The notes: generated from the letters alone by a model not told the origin. 64,000 nucleotides of DNA from Flavobacteriaceae bacterium (GCA_003443635.1 CP031964.1:434001-498000), one strand, 5' to 3'. Positions 8,095 to 18,800 are shown, counted from the first letter of the stretch. Made by a program: numbers and translations.

Positions 8095-10332
8095 GTGTTC
8101 AACAAAGCCATACAATTTGTTATTAATAAAAGAGTTGCCATAATAGCGATTCTTGGGTTATTGACTATTATTGGGCTGTTACAAACAGTAACAAGTTTAA
8201 AAGTAGATAACTCTTTATCTATCTGGTTTCTTGAAGAAAATAAAGATTATCAACAATACATTAAATTTCAAGAAGAACAAGGCTCTGATGAGATTTTCAT
8301 TGCTATGTTTCCAGTTAAAAACAGCTTTTCTGAAACTAATGTTAATCGACTTTCACTACTACATCAAAAAATAGATACTTTACCTTATGTGAATGCTAGT
8401 TTTAGTATCGCAAATGCGAAATATCCTATTTATGCCAATAATAAAATTTACTATCAAAATATTTATGATACCAAGCGAAGCGAAAGGAGTTTAAACAATT
8501 TATTAGATAAGCTTCCTGTAATCAAAAAGCAATTAATTTCTGAAGATACGGAGCATTTGTTTTTTTATATTCAAATGGACCCTAGTCATACTATTGAAGC
8601 CATACGGAGTGAAGCTGTAGCACATATTGAATCAGTTATTGAAAGCGTTTTTGGAACCAATTACTTTCATACAGGGGCACCTGTTTTAAATGAAGCATAT
8701 AATAATACTATTTATAATGAATCTGTTTTTTTTGCAGTCATTACCGTAATTGTAGTGCTATTAATGCTTCTATTTTTATTGCCACATCGAAGCTATTTGT
8801 TATTAGCTATTAGTGCAATAATAACCCCTATAGCTTTACTATTTGGAACTTTAGTGAGTTTAGGGTATAAACTAAATATGATTTCGATGTTGATTCCTAC
8901 TATTCTTTTGGTATATAGTGTGAGTGATGCGATTCATATTATAAACATGTATCATAAGCAGCGAAAAAGCGAAGGAAATTCTAAAATAGTACAGATACAA
9001 AAAGCATTGTTCAAAAGTTTAAAACCTTGTTTTTATACGACTTTAACCACTTTAACAGGTTATATCGCTTTATATTTATCACCGCTTCCTGCATTTAAAA
9101 ATATGGGATTATTTACCTGTATAGGTCTATTGTTATCCTTTGTTTTGGTATATGTGATTACAGCTATCGGATTTAGTTTTATGCCTAAGCATTTAAAAAC
9201 TGAAAATAGTTTTTTATCTAAATTAAAACCCATTAATTTAGATAAACTCACTTTCAAGCTAAACAGTTTTACAACACGATATAAGCATTCTATTATTGTG
9301 GTATCTTCAGTATTATTTGTCATCGGTATTTTTTCTATTTCTAAAATTGAAGTGAATACAGACTCATTGAATATGCTTGGAAATGGAGAGGCAAAACAAA
9401 ACTTAAAAGCAATAGAAAAAGAGCTTGATGGAAGCACACGTTTACAAGTAAATGTAGTCAATACTTCAAGAGAAAGCTTATTAAATAGTAGCACATTTAC
9501 AAAACTGAAACAATTTCATGAAAAACTAAATAACAACGAGTATGCGTCCTCTCCAGTATCATTACTCAATGTAAAAGAGTTTCTAGAAAAACGCTCACCA
9601 GTATTATTTCAAAATGGATTTAGTAGTATTAAAATGGATTCTATTTTAATTAAAAGTAAAGAAGAATCAAATACATTTTTCTCAATGTTTTCTGATGATT
9701 TTTCTAAATTGGGCATTTCGGTAAATGTGAGAGAATTAAAAACAAAAGAACTTGAAGATTTGTTTATTCAAATTGAAAATGATTTCCATTCTATTTTTGA
9801 TGATGCTTATAATATTGAAATCCGTGGGTTTTCAGCTGTTTTTGCGAAACTAAATAAGTTTATCATTCAGACACAATTTCGATCTTTTGGAGCAGCATTT
9901 ATCATATCATTTATTGTATTATTTATTTTTATAGGAAACATTAAAACGAGTGTTTTGGTATTAATTCCTAATCTTCTTCCTTTAGCGTTACTCGCTATTA
10001 TAATGAGTATACTTAATATTCCTTTGGAAATTTCAACAGTGATGATTGCACCTATCATGCTAGGGATTGCAATGGACGATACGATACACTTAACATATAA
10101 GTATAAAAAGAATACAGGAGCCGTCATTTCTAAAATGGATAATGCCATTATATACACAGGGGATGCCTTGTTTTCAACCACTATTGCTTTAGTATTTGGA
10201 TTTTTAATTATAGGTTTTAGTGGTGTCATATCTGTAAGCACATTTGGCCTACTTTGTGCTTTTACTGTTGCTGCTGCGCTACTTGCAGATTTGTTATTTT
10301 TACCTGCTTTAATTAAGACGTTTTCAAAATAA
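8095..10332 (+). CDS. MMPL/RND-family transporter
   Basis: A 745-residue inner-membrane protein with the RND layout: one transmembrane helix at about residues 13-31, a periplasmic loop, five helices at about 208-360, a repeat of this (helix near 398-416, a second loop, five helices at about 595-740). The conserved acidic transmembrane residues are seen in 'SVSDAIHI' and 'GIAMDDTIHL', the proton-relay positions of MMPL proteins. These transporters move lipids and polyketide-lipids. The start is GTG 11 bases after the transferase stop. It is the likely exporter of the lipid product or its flipping factor. No membrane-fusion or outer-membrane partner is encoded beside it. Confidence 0.88.
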   Translation: MFNKAIQFVINKRVAIIAILGLLTIIGLLQTVTSLKVDNSLSIWFLEENKDYQQYIKFQEEQGSDEIFIAMFPVKNSFSETNVNRLSLLHQKIDTLPYVNASFSIANAKYPIYANNKIYYQNIYDTKRSERSLNNLLDKLPVIKKQLISEDTEHLFFYIQMDPSHTIEAIRSEAVAHIESVIESVFGTNYFHTGAPVLNEAYNNTIYNESVFFAVITVIVVLLMLLFLLPHRSYLLLAISAIITPIALLFGTLVSLGYKLNMISMLIPTILLVYSVSDAIHIINMYHKQRKSEGNSKIVQIQKALFKSLKPCFYTTLTTLTGYIALYLSPLPAFKNMGLFTCIGLLLSFVLVYVITAIGFSFMPKHLKTENSFLSKLKPINLDKLTFKLNSFTTRYKHSIIVVSSVLFVIGIFSISKIEVNTDSLNMLGNGEAKQNLKAIEKELDGSTRLQVNVVNTSRESLLNSSTFTKLKQFHEKLNNNEYASSPVSLLNVKEFLEKRSPVLFQNGFSSIKMDSILIKSKEESNTFFSMFSDDFSKLGISVNVRELKTKELEDLFIQIENDFHSIFDDAYNIEIRGFSAVFAKLNKFIIQTQFRSFGAAFIISFIVLFIFIGNIKTSVLVLIPNLLPLALLAIIMSILNIPLEISTVMIAPIMLGIAMDDTIHLTYKYKKNTGAVISKMDNAIIYTGDALFSTTIALVFGFLIIGFSGVISVSTFGLLCAFTVAAALLADLLFLPALIKTFSK

Positions 10333-10784
10333 TGCTTGCAATAAAAGAAAACTTATACCAACAGTGTAAACTGTTTTTAGAACAACGCTTACAGTCTGTA
10401 CAGAATACGATGCAAGATATTCAGAAATCACTATTATCTGAAACTAAAAGTAGTGCAGGAGATAAACACGAAACAGGGAGAGCAATGTTGCAATTAGAGC
10501 GTGAAAAAGTGGGAAATCAGTTGGCTGATATTCAAAAAGTTGGAGAAACTTTGAGTAAAATAGATCGATCTAAATCTCATAAAATTGTATCCCTTGGGAG
10601 TGTTGTATATACTACAAAGGCTAATTATTTTATAGCGATTAGTGCAGGCGAATTAAAAGTTGAAAACACATTGTTTTATGCTATTTCTCCAAGCACTCCT
10701 ATTGGACAATTATTATTATCTAAGCAAAAAGGAGATGCTATACGATTTAGAAATGATGATTTTATAATTGAAGCTGTTTTTTAA
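10332..10784 (+). CDS. GreA/GreB-like protein (coiled-coil plus FKBP-like C-domain)
   Basis: A 150-residue protein with a helical, coiled-coil N-terminal half (about residues 8-75, containing 'ETGRAMLQLEREKVGNQL') and a small C-terminal beta domain. The end 'AISPSTPIGQLLLSKQKGD' closely matches the GreA/GreB C-terminal signature (SP.SPLG.ALLGK..GD). From memory, relatives in Flavobacteriia are sometimes labelled 3-oxoacyl-ACP synthase; no ketosynthase motif exists here, so that label should be avoided. It overlaps the transporter stop (TAATG) and ends the operon. It may be a transcription factor acting through the RNA polymerase secondary channel; a pathway role is not evident. Confidence 0.7.
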   Translation: MLAIKENLYQQCKLFLEQRLQSVQNTMQDIQKSLLSETKSSAGDKHETGRAMLQLEREKVGNQLADIQKVGETLSKIDRSKSHKIVSLGSVVYTTKANYFIAISAGELKVENTLFYAISPSTPIGQLLLSKQKGDAIRFRNDDFIIEAVF

Positions 10785-10802
10785 AATAATACGTTTAGAT
10801 AC

Positions 10803-11717
10803 TTACTTAACAACTTCTAAAAATACTTCAGCTTGATTTTTGAGAGCTTTTAAATGTTGAAAAAAGATAATTTCATGATTCAATTTAGCTTCAATTAAAT
10901 AATAATTCCCTTTAAAATAAGATTGTTTTACAATAGCTTTTAAATTTGAGTTAGATACGACCTTTAATTGATGAGCATATACAATCCCATAAGAATCGAG
11001 AACATTAAATTCTCCAAAAAACGAAGCAATCAGAACGCTTTCTGGGTGTTTAAATAAATATTGAGGTGTATTGTTTGCAATTATCTTGGCATTATTCAAC
11101 ACAATCATATGATCAGCGTAGCCTAAAACATCTTCTCTATCGTGTGTGGCTACAACACATGCAATATCTTTATCTTTTAAATATTGAAATAAATTACGCC
11201 TTAAAGATTGTTTTTTAAAATTATCGATATGACTAAAAGGTTCATCTAATAAAATGATTTCTGGTTGTTTTGCAATAGCTCTAGCAAGAGCTACACGTTG
11301 TTTTTGACCACCACTTAATAGTTTTACTTTCGTTTTTGCAAAAGAAGATAATTCAACCACTTCGAGAAGCTCTGCAGTACGCTCTCTTTTTTCTTCAGGA
11401 TAAAAATTAGACAGATACTTGCCTACGTTTTCTTCTACAGAAGTAAAGGGCATTAAATCAAATTCTTGAGAAACATACCTTATATGCTCAGGGTCAATGA
11501 CCAAATTATATTCAGGGCCTAATATCTGATTATCTTTCCAAAAAATCTGACCTTTATTTAAATCAAATTCACCATATAACAATTTTAAAAGTGTTGATTT
11601 TCCAGATCCACTTTCTCCAATAATAGATAAATGCTCTCCTGCTTTAACAGTAAAACTAATATTGCTTAAAATAGGTTGTTCTTGATACTGAAATGAAATA
11701 TGTTTTACCTGAAGCAT
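10803..11717 (-). CDS. ABC transporter ATP-binding protein with C-terminal TOBE-like domain
   Basis: A 304-residue ATPase. Walker A GESGSGKST lies at about residues 37-45, the signature LSGGQKQRVALARA at about 135-148, Walker B 'EIILLDEP' at about 155-162, and the switch His in 'VVATHDRED'. About 90 residues after the nucleotide-binding domain resemble a TOBE module, as in importer ATPases of the PotA/CysA/ModC class. No permease or binding protein is adjacent, so the transported substrate cannot be named. It is convergent with the polyketide operon, with an 18-bp gap and no terminator between them. An 11-bp hairpin sits just upstream of the start codon. Confidence 0.88.
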   Translation of the reverse strand: MLQVKHISFQYQEQPILSNISFTVKAGEHLSIIGESGSGKSTLLKLLYGEFDLNKGQIFWKDNQILGPEYNLVIDPEHIRYVSQEFDLMPFTSVEENVGKYLSNFYPEEKRERTAELLEVVELSSFAKTKVKLLSGGQKQRVALARAIAKQPEIILLDEPFSHIDNFKKQSLRRNLFQYLKDKDIACVVATHDREDVLGYADHMIVLNNAKIIANNTPQYLFKHPESVLIASFFGEFNVLDSYGIVYAHQLKVVSNSNLKAIVKQSYFKGNYYLIEAKLNHEIIFFQHLKALKNQAEVFLEVVK

Positions 11718-11728
11718 TTTATGAATAG

Positions 11729-11760
11729 AATCCAGTTAGGTTTTTATATCTAACTGGATT
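11729..11760 (-). other. Perfect 11-bp hairpin just upstream of the ABC ATPase start
   Basis: AATCCAGTTAG (11729-11739) is exactly complementary to CTAACTGGATT (11750-11760), with a 10-base AT-only loop apart from one G/C. On the minus strand it lies 14 bases after the prolyl oligopeptidase stop and ends 11 bases before the ATPase ATG. It is not followed by a U-tract, so it does not look like an intrinsic terminator; it could protect an mRNA end or restrict ribosome access to the second gene. Confidence 0.5.
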
Positions 11761-11774
11761 AAATAAAGTTATTG

Positions 11775-13913
11775 TTATCCTTTAATTGTTTCTTTGGTTT
11801 TGCTAGGTAATACTTCAAACCCCATATTATGTAATGTAAATCCAAAAATATCAGCCGCCTGTTCTATGGTTTTACTAATAGGAGTTCCTGCTCCATGTCC
11901 TGCATCAGTTTCAATGCGAATTAGAGTTGGATTAGTTCCAGTTTGTTTACTCTGTAACTCTGCAGCAAACTTAAAACTGTGAGCAGGTACCACGCGATCG
12001 TCGTGATCTCCAGTAGTTACTAAAGTTGCAGGATAAGATACCCCTGCTTTTACATTATGAACAGGAGAATAACCTTTTAAGTACTCAAACATTTCTTTGC
12101 TTTGTTCTGCTGTACCATAATCATAAGCCCAACCTGCTCCAGCAGTAAATGTATGGTAACGTAGCATGTCTAAAACACCAACAGCTGGTAAAGCTACCTT
12201 CATTAAATCTGGACGTTGTGTCATTGTAGCACCTACTAATAGCCCTCCGTTTGAGCCACCACTAATAGCTAAGTAATCTGAAGATGTATAATTATTAGCA
12301 ATTAAATATTCGCCAGCGGCAATAAAATCGTCAAATACATTTTGTTTTTTTAACTGCGTCCCCGCATTATGCCATTTCTTACCATATTCCCCTCCGCCTC
12401 TAATATTTGGTACTGCGTAAATACCTCCTTGTTCTAACCAAACTGCATTAGAGGGGCTAAACGAAGGTGTTAAACTTACATTGAACCCGCCATAACCGTA
12501 TAAAATTGTTGGGTTTTTACCATTGAGATCTAATCCTTTTTTATGAGTGATAATCATTGGAACTTTAGTGCCATCTTTTGAAATATAAAATACTTGTTTG
12601 CTTTCATAACTATCAGAATCAAAATCAACATTAGGTTTTTTATAAATGGATGATATACCATCTTTAGGGTTGTATTTAAAGATAGTTCCCGGTGTTTTAT
12701 AATTAGAAAAACTGTAGTATAAAATAGGAGCTTCTTTTTTACCACCAAAGCTACTGGCACTTCCTATCCCAGGCAATTCAACTTCTCTTATTACCTTACC
12801 TTCGTAATCGTATTGTATCACTTTAGAAACGGCATCTACCATATATTCTGCAAAAAAGTAACCACCTCCTATTGATGGAGATAATACATTTTCAGTTTCT
12901 GGAATGAAATCTACCCAGTTTTCTGGTGTTGGATTGGAAGCATCAACAGTTACAATTTTTTGATTAGGCGCATTTAAATTAGTTAATAAGTATAATTTAC
13001 TGCCTACATTTTCAAACACAGAAGTATCACTATTTGTATCCGCTAAAATTGTTATAATTTCCCCATTAGGGTTAGATAGATCTTTCATTAATAATTTAGA
13101 TCCAGAGGTTGAAATTCTTGGATAAATAAATAAATAATTCCCATCTTCTGTAACACTTCCTGAAATATAACGATGTTTTTCTTCAGAAGTACCTCCATAA
13201 ATTAAAGCATCATCTTTTTGTTTTGTTCCTAATTTGTGATAATACAGTTTGTGTTGATCGGTCTTTGCAGATAATTCACTTCCTTTAGGTTTGTCATAAC
13301 TTGAATAATAAAAGCCATCATTGTTTTTCCATGAAATCCCACTAAACTTTATATCAATTAAAGTATCTTCAATAATTTGTTTGGTTTCAGTATTCATAAT
13401 CAATACTTTTCTCCAATCACTTCCTCCTTCAGAAATAGAGTATGCGGCAATACTACCATCTTTAGAAAAGCTTACTTGCCCTAAAGACACTGTTCCATCA
13501 TTACTAAATGTATTTGGATCTAAAAACACGTCTTCTTCACCATCATCATGAGTTCTATATAATACAAATTGATTTTGCAATCCGTCATTTTTATAATAAT
13601 AAGTATAATTCCCTTCTTTAAAAGGGGCTCCTATTTTTTCATAATTCCACATTTTTTCTAAGCGTTCTTTTAACCCTTTTCGATATGGAATTTTATCTAA
13701 ATATGCGTAAGTTGAAACATTTTGGGTTTTTACCCAATCTGCAGTTTCTTCACTTCTATCATCTTCTAACCAACGATAAGGATCTTTAACTTCTTCATCA
13801 AAATAAGTATTGACCACTTCCCCTATTTTTGTCTCAGGATAAATTATTTTTTGCTCTTCTTTGCATGAACTCATAAGGGTTATTATAAAAAACGGAATTA
13901 TTAATTTTTTCAT
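11775..13913 (-). CDS. Prolyl oligopeptidase (S9A) lipoprotein
   Basis: A 712-residue serine peptidase that cleaves short proline-containing peptides. A lipoprotein signal ends in the lipobox LMSSC at residues 13-17, so it is probably membrane-anchored in the cell envelope. The seven-bladed propeller occupies about residues 30-450 and begins with 'DPYRWLED', a family hallmark. The alpha/beta-hydrolase domain follows, with the nucleophile in GGSNGG, the Asp in 'GDHDDRV' and the His in 'AGHGAG', giving a complete triad. Length matches the family (about 700). It is upstream of the ABC ATPase on the same strand, 57 bp apart; a functional link (peptide use) is only a guess. Confidence 0.93.
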   Translation of the reverse strand: MKKLIIPFFIITLMSSCKEEQKIIYPETKIGEVVNTYFDEEVKDPYRWLEDDRSEETADWVKTQNVSTYAYLDKIPYRKGLKERLEKMWNYEKIGAPFKEGNYTYYYKNDGLQNQFVLYRTHDDGEEDVFLDPNTFSNDGTVSLGQVSFSKDGSIAAYSISEGGSDWRKVLIMNTETKQIIEDTLIDIKFSGISWKNNDGFYYSSYDKPKGSELSAKTDQHKLYYHKLGTKQKDDALIYGGTSEEKHRYISGSVTEDGNYLFIYPRISTSGSKLLMKDLSNPNGEIITILADTNSDTSVFENVGSKLYLLTNLNAPNQKIVTVDASNPTPENWVDFIPETENVLSPSIGGGYFFAEYMVDAVSKVIQYDYEGKVIREVELPGIGSASSFGGKKEAPILYYSFSNYKTPGTIFKYNPKDGISSIYKKPNVDFDSDSYESKQVFYISKDGTKVPMIITHKKGLDLNGKNPTILYGYGGFNVSLTPSFSPSNAVWLEQGGIYAVPNIRGGGEYGKKWHNAGTQLKKQNVFDDFIAAGEYLIANNYTSSDYLAISGGSNGGLLVGATMTQRPDLMKVALPAVGVLDMLRYHTFTAGAGWAYDYGTAEQSKEMFEYLKGYSPVHNVKAGVSYPATLVTTGDHDDRVVPAHSFKFAAELQSKQTGTNPTLIRIETDAGHGAGTPISKTIEQAADIFGFTLHNMGFEVLPSKTKETIKG

Positions 13914-13933
13914 CGTATTGAATTTAATGTATT

Positions 13934-13941
13934 CAAAAATA
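13934..13941 (-). promoter_or_regulatory. Putative -7 promoter element for the prolyl oligopeptidase gene
   Basis: Read on the minus strand the sequence is TATTTTTG, a full match to the Bacteroidetes -7 consensus TAnnTTTG, 20 bases upstream of the ATG. No TTTG is found at the usual -33 spacing, so this is a half-site only. Confidence 0.35.
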
Positions 13942-14053
13942 ACGAAAATATGTTGCCTGTCTTTTTAATTTAAATAATGTAGAAAATTACAGCTTATGAA
14001 ATTATGGAATATCAGAGATATATTTAAAATCTTTTAGAAAAGATAAATTGTAG

Positions 14054-14575
14054 TTAGATACCATTTCTAATTTTTTGAAAAGCTATTCTAATTTGAGATT
14101 CTACAGTTTTGATAGAAATATTTAACTTAATGGCAATCTCTTTATTTTTTAGCCCTTTTTCTTTACTCAATAATAAAATTTCTTTACAACGTTTAGGGAG
14201 AGTATCTACAAGGGTTTTTATTCTCTTTATTTTTTGATTAACAATATATTGATCTTGTTCTAATTGAGATTGTAATAACTTATATTTAAGGTTCTCTAAT
14301 AATAAATCTTTTCGTTTTTTTCGTTTAATATTATCCATACATTCATTGTAACTTACTCTAAATAAATAGGATTTTAATGAAGTATTTATAGTTATTTTAT
14401 TACGTTTTTCCCACAGTTTAATAAAGGTATTTTGCACAATATCTTCTGCTTCAGGCATATCATGAGTAAACTGTACTATATAAGAACATAAAACTTTATA
14501 ATATAGATCAAAAACTTCTTTTAAAGCCTGATTGTCATTGTTTTGTATTTGTTTCCATAAGACTTGGTCTTTCAT
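14054..14575 (-). CDS. ECF RNA polymerase sigma factor (FecI-like, Bacteroidetes type)
   Basis: A 173-residue ECF sigma factor. Region 2 includes 'EAEDIVQNTFIKLWEKR' at about residues 40-56, where the -10 element is recognised, and region 4 has 'LPKRCKEILLLSKEKGLKNKEIA' followed by a helix-turn-helix ending 'ISIKTVESQI'. It matches the FecI-like family that is controlled by FecR anti-sigma proteins. Unusually it is transcribed away from the fecR gene, which starts 124 bp to the right on the other strand, rather than upstream in one operon. It probably directs transcription of the 14700-26868 operon; whether it also drives its own gene cannot be told. Confidence 0.92.
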   Translation of the reverse strand: MKDQVLWKQIQNNDNQALKEVFDLYYKVLCSYIVQFTHDMPEAEDIVQNTFIKLWEKRNKITINTSLKSYLFRVSYNECMDNIKRKKRKDLLLENLKYKLLQSQLEQDQYIVNQKIKRIKTLVDTLPKRCKEILLLSKEKGLKNKEIAIKLNISIKTVESQIRIAFQKIRNGI

Positions 14576-14699
14576 GAAATAGATAATAAACTATTAAAAG
14601 AAATGAGTATATTTATGTAAATATCGAAAAATAAAATAAAATTTAAGGGTAAAATAAAATTTTAACGTCATTACAATATAAAAAACAAAGAAGTATATT

Positions 14700-15836
14700 T
14701 TGGAAGATATAATTATTAGATATATAACGAGTGAAATTTCTAAAGATGAACTTAAATCTTTAAAAAAATGGCTGCAAGTTGATGAAAATCAAAAACTGTT
14801 TGAGGAAATAGTTAAAGCTAATCAAGAATTGGCAATTGCTTATAATTCTGTAGATATAGAAAGTGCGTATAATAATGTTGAAAAAGCAATAACTCAAAAG
14901 CAAATTTTAAAAATAAACCCTTATCGTATATTATTAAAGTATGCAGCTATTTTAATAGTATTAATGAGTATTTCTATAGGGATGTATTCTGTTTTGAAAC
15001 CTGATGTTCCTATATTAGAAGATCAAATTGTATTAGAATTAGAAGATGGTTCGTTACTGGATATTAATAAGAATGAAACTAAGGTTATTTTCAATAAGCA
15101 AAGAGAGGTTATTGCTAACCTACAATTAGGGGTTTTGTCATTTTCAAAAAACACTAAGAAAAATTCAAAATTAATTTATAATAAACTAATTGTCCCTTAT
15201 GGGAAGCAGTTTAAACTAGAACTTTCGGATGGTACATTAGTGACTATTAATTCTGGAAGTAAACTCAGGTTTCCAACAACATTTTTTGGTACAAAAAATA
15301 GAGATGTTTTTATTGAAGGAGAAGCTTTTTTTGATGTAAAAAAAGATGAAAGTTCTCCTTTTATAGTTCATACATCAGATATGAATATAAGGGTTTTAGG
15401 GACTAAATTTAATGTGACTAGTTATCAAAATGAAAAAGAAACATTTGTTGTTTTAGAAGAAGGGAGTGTTGCAGTAAATAAACCTTCAGAAGTTTTTGAT
15501 AAAAATAAAAGCATTATTATCAAATCAGGAGAACAAATAATTTTAGAGAATAAAAATGAAGAATATAAGATAATTCAAGAGCCAGATTTAGATAAACATT
15601 TTGCATGGAAAGAAGGTGTATTATTTTTTAAAAATGATCGCTTTGAAGACATAATTAAAAAATTAGAACGCTATTATAACATTGATATCAAAAATAACTC
15701 TTCACACTTAAATAATGTTAGATATACAGGAACATTTAAGGGAGAAAAGCTTGCAGAAGTGTTAGATACTTTTAAGGAATTATCTGAATTTAATTATAAA
15801 ATAGAAGGAGATGTAATAATTATAAATCAAGTATAA
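14700..15836 (+). CDS. FecR-family anti-sigma factor
   Basis: A 378-residue single-pass inner-membrane protein. The cytoplasmic N-terminus (1-75) would bind the sigma factor, a transmembrane helix lies at about 81-100 (ILLKYAAILIVLMSISIG), then a FecR domain at about 160-265 with 'LSDGTLVTINSGSKLRFP' and 'FIEGEAFFDVKKD', and a C-terminal DUF4974-type region. The C-terminus is expected to contact an STN domain of an outer-membrane partner. The start is TTG; no in-frame ATG lies upstream and the helix content begins at once. A CGTC at 14666-14669, about 30 bases upstream, resembles an ECF -10 element but is weak evidence. Its stop overlaps the next ATG (TAATG). Confidence 0.92.
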   Translation: MEDIIIRYITSEISKDELKSLKKWLQVDENQKLFEEIVKANQELAIAYNSVDIESAYNNVEKAITQKQILKINPYRILLKYAAILIVLMSISIGMYSVLKPDVPILEDQIVLELEDGSLLDINKNETKVIFNKQREVIANLQLGVLSFSKNTKKNSKLIYNKLIVPYGKQFKLELSDGTLVTINSGSKLRFPTTFFGTKNRDVFIEGEAFFDVKKDESSPFIVHTSDMNIRVLGTKFNVTSYQNEKETFVVLEEGSVAVNKPSEVFDKNKSIIIKSGEQIILENKNEEYKIIQEPDLDKHFAWKEGVLFFKNDRFEDIIKKLERYYNIDIKNNSSHLNNVRYTGTFKGEKLAEVLDTFKELSEFNYKIEGDVIIINQV

Positions 15837-18800
15837 TGAAACAAATTAATTTTGTAACGGTTAAATTTTTTTTAAAGAGAAAACTTATTTTGTTGTTTTT
15901 AGTATTAGGTTTTTCCTCTATTACAGTGAGAGCGAATAGTCTCGAGAATATTAAAATTAGCCTTAATTTAAGTGATGTTCCTTTATCAGAAGCTCTTAGA
16001 GAAATAGAAATTACAACTGACTACAAATTTCTTTATAAAAATGAAGACCTTAATTTAAATAAGCAGATAAGTATTAAAGTAAAAGAGCAACCTATAGAGT
16101 ATGTATTGTCAGAGCTTTTAAAAGAAGAAGAATTAGTTTTTAAAATTTTAAAAAATCAAATCATACTTAAGAAAAATTATCTAGAGCATTATCAAAATCA
16201 CACAATTCAAGGTAAAGTAGTAGATAAAGAAACTGGCGAAGTAATCCCGTTTTGTAGTATAACAATAGGAACTACATATACAGGTACATCTAGCAATGAA
16301 GAAGGAGAGTTTATTGTTAATGTAGATATATTGCCTGCAGAGCTTATATTTTCTCATTTAAATTATGAAAAACAAACAATTGTAATATCTGAAACATTAG
16401 ATGTAGTGGTGTCTATGCAACCTTTAGTTAATAATTTAGAAGCGATTACGCTACCAGTAGATAACGGTAGGTATGCACTTAGATTAGCTAAAGAAGCATT
16501 TAATAAAACTACAAGAGAATCAAACATAGGTAAGTTTGGAAAAGCTTTATATCGTCAGAAATCAAAAAATGGAGATAATTATTCGGAACTATCAGAAATT
16601 ATTTATGACATTCGTTATTCTGATAGTGGAATTGAAGATTGGGATATATTAGAAGGGAGGTATGCTCTAAAGCCAGAAACCGTTAATAATAAAAATTACA
16701 CACTTTTTTCACGTTTATTAAAAGCTATACAGCCTAATACCAAAGATCTTATCTTCCCATTACATCGTGAATTAGAAAGATTTTATGACATAAAAATTAT
16801 AAATACATTTAATTCAGGACAAGATGAAATAGCAGTCCTATGGTTTAAGCCATTAAAAAATATTACAACCCCTATTTTTGAAGGTGAAGTATCTATAAAT
16901 ACCAAAACGTATGATGTGCTTAAAGTCACAGGATCTATCTCTAGAGACGATTTGAAGTTAGTGCGATTAACCGAAAAGAGCACCTATAAAAAGGACTATA
17001 AATTATCGTATGAAATAGCCTTTAAAAAAGATACTATCCTCGATCTAGCAATAGATTATATTAAGGTAGACCAAGAATTTGATTATTATAAAGAAGATAG
17101 TTTGCAAACACATGTGTCTTCCATTTCAAACCTTAGTTTTTTTGAATACTACACACCAACATCGCGAAGAAAATTAGGAAGACAATTTAGAAGAAAAGCT
17201 AGTGATTGGGATAATCTAAATGAAATAGGGTATAATAAAAAGTTTTGGGAAGATAACCCCATAGTAAAACGAACTCCAGTAGAACAAGAAGTCATCGCTT
17301 CTTTCGAAAAAGATAATGCTTTTGGATCAATATTTTTAAATAGCAAAGAACAAATTGCCTTGTTACAAACAAATATTGCAGGTGACCCTTTTATAAAAGA
17401 ATTAAGTAAAAACCTAAATGAGTATAATAATTATAATCCGATAGAGAAAGTATACTTACATACAGATAAAGAGCTATTTTCAATGAGTGAGGAGTTATGG
17501 TATAGTGCTTATTGTACTTTAGGAGCTAATTATAATTATTCGTTAGCAAGCAAAGTTTTATATGTAAGTTTAATGAATTCAGATAATGAAATTGTTACGT
17601 TTCAAACTCAAGAACTTATTGAAGGAAAGGGGAAAGGATCTATAACTATTCCTGAAAACATAAAACCTGGACTATATCAATTAATTGCATCTACGAATTG
17701 GATGCGTAATTTTGATGAAGATTTCTTTTTTAGAAAGATTGTCAGCATAGTTGATAATGAGCACTTTAATAAAGAAGAGGTGAAAACTGATGATAAAATT
17801 GATTTGCAATTTTTTCCTGAAGGAGGAGATCTTATTAACGGTCTAAATAGCTTAGTTGCATTTAAAGCAATAGGAAATGACGGTATAAATAAAGCAGTTA
17901 AAGGTAAAGTGTTAAATGCTAAAGGAGATGTTATAACTTTTATAAATACTATAGATAATACTGCTGGAACAGGATTTTTTTATTTTACCCCTAAAATAGG
18001 TGAGACTTATGTTGCAGAATTAAAAGATGGTTCTAGATATCCACTTCCAGAGATAAAAAATGAAGGCTATAGTTTGACGATTAATAATTCGAGTTCTAGA
18101 AGAAGTATTATTGTAAAAATCCAAGCGAGTGAACAATTAAGAAACAAGAAATTTTATGTTATTGGATCTATACAGAATAAAAAATACTATCAAGGTCGAT
18201 TTGAATTTGCAGATGCTGCTTTTGTAAATTTTGAAATCCCCAAAAACAAACTACCTAGCGGTGTTATGACACTTACCCTTTTTGATGAAAATGGGAAACC
18301 TTGGAATGAACGAGCACTATTTATTAATAATCAAGAAGAATTAGTAATAACTGCAGAACTTAACAAAAATAAGTTTGAATTTAGAGATAAGATTGAATTG
18401 GATATTAATGTTACAGATACAGATGGTAGACCAGTATCTACAAATTTGTCCTTAGCAATAACAGATAAAAATAAGATATTAAAAAATGCAAATACCTCAA
18501 ATATACTAACTCAATTATTATTAGAATCAGAGGTAAAAGGATATATAGAATCTCCTGCACTTTATTTTAAAGATCAAAAACGTTCTACAAGAGCTAAATT
18601 AGATTTGATAATGTTAACTCATGGATGGAGACGTTTTAACTGGAGAGATTTAGAAAATCAAAAATTTAATAGTGCTAAAAAACACCCATTTACTAAAGGA
18701 TTGAGTATTTCAGGAATTGCTAAAACTCTAAATAATAAACCGTTAATTGCTACAACATTAAAAGTAGTCGCTAAGTCAAAAGATGCTTTTGGAATGTATC

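Noticed and set aside
9060..10241. Open frames of 144 and 124 codons on the minus strand inside the MMPL gene
   Set aside because: They are antisense to a clear transporter gene with conserved motifs and lack any recognisable protein pattern.
1290..10784. Flexirubin or aryl-polyene pigment cluster
   Set aside because: No tyrosine ammonia-lyase, DarA/DarB-like pair or multiple ketosynthases with chain-length factor; a true type III PKS is present instead.
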